Origin: an uncultured Pseudomonadales bacterium
GTDB lineage: Bacteria; Pseudomonadota; Gammaproteobacteria; Pseudomonadales; Azotimanducaceae
Length of the DNA: 64,000 nucleotides
Assembly: GCA_943787425.1 (NCBI GenBank)
Contig: CALSMJ010000005.1
Coordinates: forward strand, 248,001 to 312,000
Direction: 5' to 3'
A program made the translations under genes and the position numbers. Below the pieces are notes generated by a model, which ran no database searches, was not told the DNA's origin, and saw nothing but the letters and a program-made list of their open reading frames with translations. This document shows positions 57,450 to 64,000 of this stretch, piece by piece; position 1 is the first letter of the stretch; every line of letters starts with the position of its first letter.

Positions 57450-57872
57450 ATGTCTGACCATCGATCGAAAAAGCGACTTAAACGCCTAACACGAACCGCT
57501 GAGACCCTGCTGCACCAACCATCGCGACTGCGTGAAAAGCTCACCGAAGCAAGCAAGAAGTTGGGTCAAACCAATTCTGGCCAGCTTCAAGGCATCAAAG
57601 ATCAGCTGACTGAACTGATCGAATTCAGTCAGGATTTGTTGCGCGGCAATTATCAGACGGTCGACGTCAAAACACCCGTTATGGTGATCGCTGCGATCTT
57701 ATATTTCCTGCTTCCAATTGACAGTATTCCCGACTTTATTCTTGGATTGGGCTATCTTGACGATGTTACGGTGATTACCTTCGTCTACCGGCAGCTGAGC
57801 AATGAGCTGGAAAAATACAGGGCTTGGCGCGCCGATGCCCCAACGGACATTGACGACGACGCTAGGCCTTAG
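57450..57872 (+). CDS. DUF1232 (YkvA-like) membrane protein
   Basis: A 140-residue protein with a charged, coiled-coil-like N-terminal half and a C-terminal membrane block ILYFLLPIDSIPDFILGLGYLDD, the DUF1232 signature. Function unknown. It follows the GST remnant by six bases. Confidence 0.85.
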   Translation: MSDHRSKKRLKRLTRTAETLLHQPSRLREKLTEASKKLGQTNSGQLQGIKDQLTELIEFSQDLLRGNYQTVDVKTPVMVIAAILYFLLPIDSIPDFILGLGYLDDVTVITFVYRQLSNELEKYRAWRADAPTDIDDDARP

Positions 57873-58012
57873 CCAGCATCCTCAACCATCTGGGTTGGCT
57901 GCAGTATCTCGCGCTAAACAACACGGCTTCGATCAAGACCCGAAGGCATCCCTTTAGAACGCGATAATATCTGCCAGGCTGCGAGGTGCTCCCGGCGCCA
58001 GGGCTTTCAAAA

Positions 58013-58022
58013 GGGGGGGGGG
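58013..58022 (+). repeat. Ten-G run
   Basis: A G10 homopolymer in the gap before the enoyl-CoA hydratase gene. Imperfect repeats based on GCGCTTTA follow to about 58110. Confidence 0.7.
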
Positions 58023-58149
58023 CTGTTTTCGCTGAAGCGCTTTACGCTCTGAGGCTTCTATAAGCTGCGGGCGCTTTATACGGTCAGGACGCTTTGCGCT
58101 GATGCCACATTCATGCTAAACCTCGGCCTTTACCCGTGGAGACCAGCCA

Positions 58150-58998
58150 ATGATTGCCTATCAAGAAATACTCTACACCGCGCATGACCGCGTCGCGACC
58201 ATTACCCTCAATCGCCCCGATCAACTGAATGCGCTGACGGATCGGACCCAGGCGGAAATTCGGCATGCGCTGGATCAATCAGAAAAAAACGAGGCCGTGA
58301 TCGGAACGGTTTTAACCGGCGCTGGCCGCGGCTTTTGTGCAGGCGTGGACATGAACGCGCTCGGGGTTATGAGTGATGCTGGCAAACGCACCGAAAGCGA
58401 TATTGATGCGCTCAAAGCAAGCCCAGGCAATCCCGATCAAGATGAAAACTACCGAGGCTCACCGACTTATTTTTTAGGGCTTCGAAAACCCCTTATTGCG
58501 GCGGTGAACGGCGCTTGCGCCGGTTTGGGTTTTAGTTTTGCGACGTTTTGCGACCTGCGTTTTATGGAAACCCAAGCCAAAATCGTCTCGTCCTTCGGGC
58601 CCCGGGGACTGATCGCTGAACACGGTACCAGCTGGATGCTACCGCGATTGGTCGGACCCGCAAATGCTTTAGATATTTTTTGGTCCTCTCGGAAAATTGA
58701 GGGCGAGGAGGCGTTTAGAATGGGCTGGGCAAACCGATTGTGCGCGCCCGGCCAGGCTAAACTCGACGCCGAAGCGTACCTGCGCGCCATAGCAGAGACC
58801 TCTGCACCCACCTCGATCATGATGATGAAACGTCAGGTGTACAAGCACCTGAACCGAGAACTTGGTCCAGCAATGCAAGAATCAACTCGCTGGATGGATG
58901 ACAGTTTGGCGCGGGCCGATTTCAAAGAGGGCGTTGCGTCGTTTGTTGAACGCCGTCCACCGGCTTTTGCGCCCCTCAAAATCGATGACAAGGATTAG
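58150..58998 (+). CDS. Enoyl-CoA hydratase/isomerase family protein
   Basis: A 282-residue crotonase-fold enzyme. The oxyanion hole is formed by FCAGVDMNAL and NGACAGLGFSF; GLIAEHGTSW carries a probable catalytic Glu. It may hydrate or isomerise acyl-CoA substrates. GGAGA precedes the ATG. Its stop lies about 80 bases before the convergent NTF2-like gene. Confidence 0.87.
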   Translation: MIAYQEILYTAHDRVATITLNRPDQLNALTDRTQAEIRHALDQSEKNEAVIGTVLTGAGRGFCAGVDMNALGVMSDAGKRTESDIDALKASPGNPDQDENYRGSPTYFLGLRKPLIAAVNGACAGLGFSFATFCDLRFMETQAKIVSSFGPRGLIAEHGTSWMLPRLVGPANALDIFWSSRKIEGEEAFRMGWANRLCAPGQAKLDAEAYLRAIAETSAPTSIMMMKRQVYKHLNRELGPAMQESTRWMDDSLARADFKEGVASFVERRPPAFAPLKIDDKD

Positions 58999-59076
58999 AC
59001 CTGCTTTGATCCAAGTGGCGCGGCCTTCGCTTCGCTTGCCAGAGCGCGGGTCCCGAAGGCGAATTAATCGATCACA

Positions 59077-59604
59077 TTATAATGGCACCGCCGCTATGGC
59101 CTCGCCCGAGGGACGATTTTCCCCTGTGACCCGTCGCAGTTCCATCGCCTGAATCTGCCAACCGATCTCCGGCAGATACACGACCTGATCAAAGTAGGTG
59201 CCGAGGAAAAGCCATACCTCCCGATCACTTTGTTCATGCCATGCCTGTACATAGCTCTGCATTTCAGCTCGGCCTGAGGTTACTGAACAGTCATCGGACC
59301 AAGTAAGATCGCGCAGTTCGACCAACTGACTGCCAATTAAATGTTGGGTTGCACCCAATGGACCCAAAGCGCCCTGCACCACGTCCACCCACCCATCTGG
59401 ACCCGTTGCCGACAGCGGTTGCGTGCCTGGTCCCGTCACCGAAAAAGTCACATCGGACGTGAAGATGCGCCGATAGATTTCTCGGCCAGCAGCGACTGAG
59501 GCGACATCATTCAAACCAATCTGGTCCGTTGCAACCGCATAAGCACGACGTAAATATTCAATCTCCTGCCGAGCAACCGCTTCAACCATCGCTTTTGTAC
59601 ACAT
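59077..59604 (-). CDS. SnoaL/NTF2-like protein (third copy)
   Basis: A 175-residue NTF2-like protein: ARQEIEYLRRAYAVATD, IFTSDVTFSVTG, LGATQHLIGSQ and LGTYFDQVVYLPEIGWQI. AGGAG lies six bases before ATG 59604, so I prefer it to the longer frame reaching 59826, which would overlap the P450 gene. It is just downstream of the P450 on the same strand and probably functions with it. Confidence 0.82.
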   Translation of the reverse strand: MCTKAMVEAVARQEIEYLRRAYAVATDQIGLNDVASVAAGREIYRRIFTSDVTFSVTGPGTQPLSATGPDGWVDVVQGALGPLGATQHLIGSQLVELRDLTWSDDCSVTSGRAEMQSYVQAWHEQSDREVWLFLGTYFDQVVYLPEIGWQIQAMELRRVTGENRPSGEAIAAVPL

Positions 59605-59695
59605 TCTTTGCTCCTGTTCTTCGGCACTCATCGTGCCCCAACCCATGATAAGTAAGCACATTAGGCCCAGACCTATTTGCTGAGCCGGCCTCACG

Positions 59696-60979
59696 TTATG
59701 CTGGATCAAAACTAACGTGCAAATTTTCCACCCCGTGTAACAGCGCGTTGGCCGCAAATTCAGGCGCGCTGGCACCTTCTGACAATCGAAAGTTCTGCAG
59801 ACGATCAAAAATGACCTTGAAACCAATATTCATTTCACGCCGACTCAATGCAGCCCCTAAACAATGATGCACCCCTTTACCGAACGCGACCTGTTCCTTC
59901 AAATTTGGCCGACTGATATCGAAGCGCATGGGATCTGGAAACCGCCGTTCGTCTTGATTTGCCGAAGCAAACCGTGCAAATAACACCGCGTCTTTTGGAA
60001 TCACAACACCATGCCATTCCACCTCCTTAACTGAACGCCTAAACATATTGGAAGACGGGCTAGAGATTCTTAAAACTTCCTCGACAAAATTTGAAATCAT
60101 TTCCGGCGATGGGTCACGCTTTAATTTTTCGTACTCCTGCGGGTTTTCAATCAACAACCAAATCCCTTCCGTTATCGACGCCGAGGTGGTCTCGTTACCT
60201 GCAACCAAAATTTGACTGATCATCGACAAGCATTCTTCAATACTAAGTGGTTGTTCACCATCGATACTGGCATTGACGATCTTCGACAAAATATCGTCTT
60301 TGGGATCAGCGCGGCGTTCCGCAATGCGTTCCACGAAATAATGCTGAAACTCAACCATGCCGCGCGCGGATTCCCGAATGCCTTCTGCATCCAGCTGTTG
60401 GCTTAGATTACCAATAAAAGCTTCCGTCCATTTCCGGAACAAATGCAAATCAGACATGGGGGCCCCTAACTGGGATACGATCACCCGTAACGGCAGCGGG
60501 ACCCCAAAAGCGGATAGAAATTCACATTGGCCCGCCTCGATAAAGTCATCAATTAGCGCATTGGCCGTATTTTCAATAAACGGTTCTAACGCCTTCAAAC
60601 TGCTGGGTGAAAAGGCGCCGTCAACGAATTTTCGATATCGCCGCTGCAGGGGAGGATCCTGAGTCAGCATGGTCGCAACTGTTGGATAACCTTCTTTTAG
60701 AATCGCAACCAATTCGGGATCTTGCGCGTCCCCCATCGCTCGCGTGGGTTTCAGCATGACGCTTGAAAAATTAGTGGGATCCATTGCCATCTTAACGACG
60801 TCTTCATAACGCGAAACAAAGAAAATTCCGGATTGAGGATCCTGAAATATCGGAGCCTCGTCTCGAAGACGCCGATTCATCGCCCAAGGCCGCTTTAACA
60901 GTTCTGGATGCATCGGATGAAGCTCATGCATGGGACAGGTTAGGGCTGCGTCTAATACGCTGACTGAATCTTGACTCAC
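59696..60979 (-). CDS. Cytochrome P450 monooxygenase
   Basis: A 427-residue soluble P450. The haem-thiolate Cys373 is in FGKGVHHC, the I-helix acid-alcohol pair is in AGNETTS, and the ExxR motif is EEVLR. It hydroxylates an unknown substrate with electrons from a ferredoxin partner not in the window. It starts at GTG with GGAGG five bases upstream. Its close NTF2-like neighbour suggests a shared small-molecule pathway. Confidence 0.92.
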   Translation of the reverse strand: MSQDSVSVLDAALTCPMHELHPMHPELLKRPWAMNRRLRDEAPIFQDPQSGIFFVSRYEDVVKMAMDPTNFSSVMLKPTRAMGDAQDPELVAILKEGYPTVATMLTQDPPLQRRYRKFVDGAFSPSSLKALEPFIENTANALIDDFIEAGQCEFLSAFGVPLPLRVIVSQLGAPMSDLHLFRKWTEAFIGNLSQQLDAEGIRESARGMVEFQHYFVERIAERRADPKDDILSKIVNASIDGEQPLSIEECLSMISQILVAGNETTSASITEGIWLLIENPQEYEKLKRDPSPEMISNFVEEVLRISSPSSNMFRRSVKEVEWHGVVIPKDAVLFARFASANQDERRFPDPMRFDISRPNLKEQVAFGKGVHHCLGAALSRREMNIGFKVIFDRLQNFRLSEGASAPEFAANALLHGVENLHVSFDPA

Positions 60980-61321
60980 AGGGCCTCCATTAATCTAACG
61001 CCCAACCAACGGGGCGGACTCACAAGGTAGCTTTTTTTAAGCAAAATTCCAAGCACGGCTGACTGTTTTACCAACCTTATCCGCTGATAAGCGGTTGCCA
61101 AGACCGTAACCGCGATCCCCGGGCTAGGTTCGAACCGCGCTATGGGTTTCAATCAAAACAGAAAATGCTATGGTCAACCCACATCATCGCTCTAGACCGA
61201 GCTTCGATCCGTTCGGGTCCGTGATGATGCCAGCGTTCGAACGCGGGGCGCCGTAATGAAAACGTGCCCAAAGCATAAGGTGAACCAATCGAACACCCTC
61301 TTTTACAACAATGGGAGTCCC

Positions 61322-62182
61322 ATGGAAAATTTTCAAGATAAAGTTGCAGTCATCACTGGCGGCGCCAGCGGTATTGGTCAAGCGCTGGCCGAGCGGTGCC
61401 TGCAAGAAGGCATGAAAATCATGCTTGCCGATGTCGAGGCGGATGCTCTAACAAAAACCGCTGCGGCCTTTCGGGCCGGCTATAACAACCCCATCGAGAC
61501 GCAAGTCGTTGACGTCAGCGTGCTTGAGGAACTTACCGCCTTACGAGACGCAACGCTTGAAGCTTATGGCTCAGTGCACTTGTTATTCAATAACGCAGGG
61601 GTTGGCGGCGCGGGCGGCGCTTGGACCGGTACTGAGAAAGACTGGGCCTGGGTAATCGGCGTGAATTTAATGAGCGTGGTCCACGGACAGCGCTTGTTCG
61701 TCCCCATTATGCTTGAGCAAAATGAACCTGGACACATTGTTAACACCGCATCCGTTGCAGGTTTGATGGGCGGCGTCACCAACGCACCCTATTCCGTTAC
61801 CAAGCATGGGGTCGTTGCCTTGACGGAACATTTATATCGCGATCTATTGGTCGCCAATGCGCAAGTGGGGTGCTCCGTGCTCTGCCCCGGCATCATTCGA
61901 ACCAATATCGGCGACAGCGGACGCAACCGCCCAGAGGCGTTAAAAAATAATGACCCAGTCGCACTCACCCCGCAACAAGAGGCCATGCGGGCACAATTTG
62001 CCGCTGTGATGGCCGAAGGCATGCTGCCAAGCACCGTTGCTAAAACCGTGTTTGAAGGCATTCGAAATAATCAGCTTTATATCCAAACCCACGATCAATT
62101 CAATGAACGGATTATGGCCCGAGCCCAAGACATCACACAGGGCACCAATCCAGACCCGAAAATTTTTCAGTGGCTCAATTAA
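61322..62182 (+). CDS. Short-chain dehydrogenase/reductase
   Basis: A 286-residue SDR: ITGGASGIG at 12-20, NNAG, the catalytic YSVTKHG. The long tail, ending in PDPKIFQWLN, resembles the SDR at 17453 and suggests a hydrophobic substrate. GGGAG precedes ATG 61322 and the frame upstream has no support. It is divergent from the P450. Confidence 0.88.
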   Translation: MENFQDKVAVITGGASGIGQALAERCLQEGMKIMLADVEADALTKTAAAFRAGYNNPIETQVVDVSVLEELTALRDATLEAYGSVHLLFNNAGVGGAGGAWTGTEKDWAWVIGVNLMSVVHGQRLFVPIMLEQNEPGHIVNTASVAGLMGGVTNAPYSVTKHGVVALTEHLYRDLLVANAQVGCSVLCPGIIRTNIGDSGRNRPEALKNNDPVALTPQQEAMRAQFAAVMAEGMLPSTVAKTVFEGIRNNQLYIQTHDQFNERIMARAQDITQGTNPDPKIFQWLN

Positions 62183-62258
62183 CCGTCAACGCACGGCAAA
62201 CCGAGTGGGTTTCGAGTGATCGCAATGATCGGGTTCCCCTGTCAAAAAAACGTCCGGC

Positions 62259-63683
62259 TTAATTCGGCGGGATCGCTCGCAACACTTCACGGGTCAAATC
62301 CCACTGATCGAAGCCGAAACGACCATAGTCCAGACCGCGACGGACAATCACCACATCGTGCGACGGGACAACGATGACGAACTGTCCGCGACTACCGGCA
62401 GCCGCATAGGCATCCGACGGCACATCAGTTCTATCGCTCGGCACCAACCACCAATGGCCACCATATTGTCCTTTGGGATTATTGCCAGCCGGCGCTGGCG
62501 TTCGAACAAAATCAATCCAGTCTTGGGATACCAATCGCTCGCCGCGCCAGACACCCGCGTTGAGATATAAAAGGCCGAAGCGCGCCAGATCTCGAGCGCT
62601 GCTATAAACCTGAGAACTCAAAATAAAATCACCAAACCGGTCGACGCCCAAAAGCGTCTGATGCATGCCTAACTGAGTCAGTAACCGATCGCTTGGAAAC
62701 TGGTGATATTTTTGATCGTCGGCGATTGCGCGACGCATTGCATGGACAGCCAGCAACGTATCGTAATTTTCGTATTCCCAAAAAGTGCCCGGCGTTCGCA
62801 CAAGTCCCCGCCTTCGTGCGCCGATCGCTGCACTGTCACCGGCCCAATACGCAAGCCCACTACCCGATTGATATTCCAGTCCCTCGGCATCCACCGGCAT
62901 TAATCCACTGGCCATCTGCAAAGCGTGGCGTAACGAAACCGTAGCCCGCACTTCATTTTTAGGCACCGCCAATTGCGGTCGCCAATCCACTGGCAAAGGC
63001 TCATCCAAACTTAATAAACCATCGTCGACCATCATTCCAAGAAGCGTCGCGGCGATACTCTTTGCCGCTGACCAGGTTCGAGTTCGCGTTGACGCATCAA
63101 ATCCAGGCGCATAGCGCTCTAGCAGCATCTGCTCGCCGCGGGTGACCAAAAGGCTCACCGTCACCTGTTCCGGCGTGGCGCGCTCGAAGGCCCAGTCAGA
63201 GGCGTCTTGCAGCAGAGAAGGGTCTACATCATCAGGCAGTTCAATTACGACACGTTCACCAAACGGCCAGTTTTTATTTGAAGCCGCCGCAACCGAGACC
63301 GATGTCGTGGCTGTCGGTAGGCCGCTTAAAATCTCAGGTGTCGGCTTTGTTTCAGGCGGTAGCACGATGCAACCAAACCCCTCGCGAAAAACGGCTGAAA
63401 TCGCAGTACCCTTGATATCTGTGCCAACAGTCACGGCACGGCCAGCCCAATCGACCTCGTAAGGGCCGCCCTCAGCAGTGCCACGAGGGCCCTCAAAACG
63501 CGGCGGCGCCAGAAATTTCAACTCTTGATCGAAAACCTGAACGAGCGATCGATGACTGGTGAACAGGCCGTTACACATCAAAACCGCTTGCAGGCCATGG
63601 CGAATGGCGCGGCTTTGCGCCTGCTGCCAATCGGCGAGGGTCGTCGCACTGAACGTCAAACTTGCGACCAACACCCAGGCCAT
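62259..63683 (-). CDS. Exported beta-lactamase-fold serine hydrolase
   Basis: A protein of 474 residues from the Met at 63683, with a signal peptide (MAWVLVASLTFSATTLA then DWQQ). Counted from the longest frame start at 63758, the catalytic SAAK is at 230-233 and the YEN motif follows, as in class-C-type esterases and D-aminopeptidases. About 150 residues precede the hydrolase domain, without a recognised fold. Its start region lies close to the end of the next gene on the same strand, so the two may share a transcript. Confidence 0.82.
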   Translation of the reverse strand: MAWVLVASLTFSATTLADWQQAQSRAIRHGLQAVLMCNGLFTSHRSLVQVFDQELKFLAPPRFEGPRGTAEGGPYEVDWAGRAVTVGTDIKGTAISAVFREGFGCIVLPPETKPTPEILSGLPTATTSVSVAAASNKNWPFGERVVIELPDDVDPSLLQDASDWAFERATPEQVTVSLLVTRGEQMLLERYAPGFDASTRTRTWSAAKSIAATLLGMMVDDGLLSLDEPLPVDWRPQLAVPKNEVRATVSLRHALQMASGLMPVDAEGLEYQSGSGLAYWAGDSAAIGARRRGLVRTPGTFWEYENYDTLLAVHAMRRAIADDQKYHQFPSDRLLTQLGMHQTLLGVDRFGDFILSSQVYSSARDLARFGLLYLNAGVWRGERLVSQDWIDFVRTPAPAGNNPKGQYGGHWWLVPSDRTDVPSDAYAAAGSRGQFVIVVPSHDVVIVRRGLDYGRFGFDQWDLTREVLRAIPPN

Positions 63684-63762
63684 CGTCCAAGGCTTATGCC
63701 AGCTTATAACTTCCGCGGGCAAGCATTCGCTGGGCGTCCTTTTGCAGGCAAACCGCATTTGC

Positions 63763-64000
63763 TTAACCCCGAATTAACCGCCCCGGGCGGGCGCCCGTAT
63801 CTTGGTCACGTTCGCGGGTTTTAACCCCAGCCACGAAGGTATTAAGGTAGCCCGAGGCCGATTGCAGTATCCTGCCGCCACCGGCCGGCAGGTCATGGGT
63901 CACTTGCAGCGCGCCCAGGCTCAAATGCTCTAAATCAATCACATTTAAATCAGCCCGTTGGCCGGGACGGATCCGACCACGGTCACTCAGACCAAATAAA
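63763..64000 (-). CDS. C-terminal end of a D-aminoacylase-like amidohydrolase, partial
   Basis: The last 78 residues of a gene that runs out of the window. It has the tail pattern of N-acyl-D-amino-acid deacylases: DRGRIRPGQRADLNVIDLE, HDLPAGGGRILQ and ARPGRLIRG before the TAA. These zinc enzymes remove acyl groups from D-amino acids. The catalytic part is not visible. Confidence 0.8.
   Translation of the reverse strand, partial: LFGLSDRGRIRPGQRADLNVIDLEHLSLGALQVTHDLPAGGGRILQSASGYLNTFVAGVKTRERDQDTGARPGRLIRG

Noticed and set aside
58013..58110. G10 run and repeats considered as a phase-variation switch
   Set aside because: The run is about 130 bases before the start codon and outside any reading frame; an effect on promoter spacing cannot be shown.
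1..64000. Search for CRISPR array, tRNA, rRNA, phage or defence genes
   Set aside because: No regularly spaced repeat-spacer pattern, no cloverleaf-like gene and no integrase, restriction or Cas-type protein was recognised.

Overview
The window is about 64 kb of bacterial chromosome from a Gram-negative, most likely a free-living gammaproteobacterium. The Gram-negative call is direct: it carries a TonB-dependent receptor, an Omp85/BamA-type outer-membrane protein and a lipoprotein signal, and it has clear GGAG-type ribosome binding sites. The class assignment is an inference from gene style: oxygenases, short-chain dehydrogenases (SDRs), SnoaL-like proteins and GPH sugar-type symporters scattered among housekeeping genes, as in oligotrophic marine gammaproteobacteria. 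I saw no tRNA, rRNA, CRISPR array, prophage or intact insertion sequence.

Layout. 0.8-9.9 kb: a very large uncharacterised protein resembling GH94-type phosphorylases, a LysE exporter, a Baeyer-Villiger monooxygenase, and a DUF1295/TspO/cytoplasmic solute-binding-like operon. 9.4-23 kb: lipid/alcohol-type metabolism (PPOX protein, SCP2-type thiolase, four SDRs, a methyltransferase, a TauD-type dioxygenase, an isocitrate-dehydrogenase-family enzyme, a hotdog thioesterase) with RhlE helicase and a small flagellar-rod-like protein among them. 23-28 kb: a frameshifted Omp85 protein and a TonB receptor separated by a terminator. 28-35 kb: GFA protein, two SnoaL-like proteins, a Rieske oxygenase, a GPH transporter and a quinone-reductase-like enzyme. 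35-41 kb: small regulator-like and membrane proteins, a dienelactone hydrolase, a frameshifted manC, a gamma-carbonic-anhydrase-like protein and a head-to-head pair of paralogous phosphoribosyltransferases. 41-49 kb: a polyamine catabolism cluster (agmatinase, PuuB-like oxidase, PuuA-like ligase, an unknown eight-helix membrane protein, a lipoprotein amidohydrolase, and a divergent class-III aminotransferase). 49-64 kb: a carboxylesterase, two beta-lactamase-fold hydrolases, a GPH transporter, PhyH dioxygenase, DoxX, Uup, a deleted GST, DUF1232, enoyl-CoA hydratase, P450 with an NTF2-like partner, an SDR, and the end of a D-aminoacylase-like gene.

How the genes work together. The clearest pathway is agmatine to putrescine (SpeB), putrescine to gamma-glutamylputrescine (PuuA-like), its oxidation (PuuB-like), and a transaminase acting on a diamine or omega-amino acid; the aldehyde dehydrogenase and the gamma-Glu-GABA hydrolase are not in the window. 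An undescribed membrane protein built from an internal duplication is translationally coupled to the ligase and is the best candidate here for an unknown component. The oxygenases, SDRs, thiolase and hydratase suggest breakdown of hydrophobic ring or terpenoid-like substrates, but no substrate can be read from sequence.

Five frame changes fall in three otherwise complete genes (PLP decarboxylase, Omp85 protein, manC). At least two look like one base lost from a short G/C run, so consensus error is as likely as gene decay. Short tandem duplications of 12-15 bases recur in the intergenic gaps.
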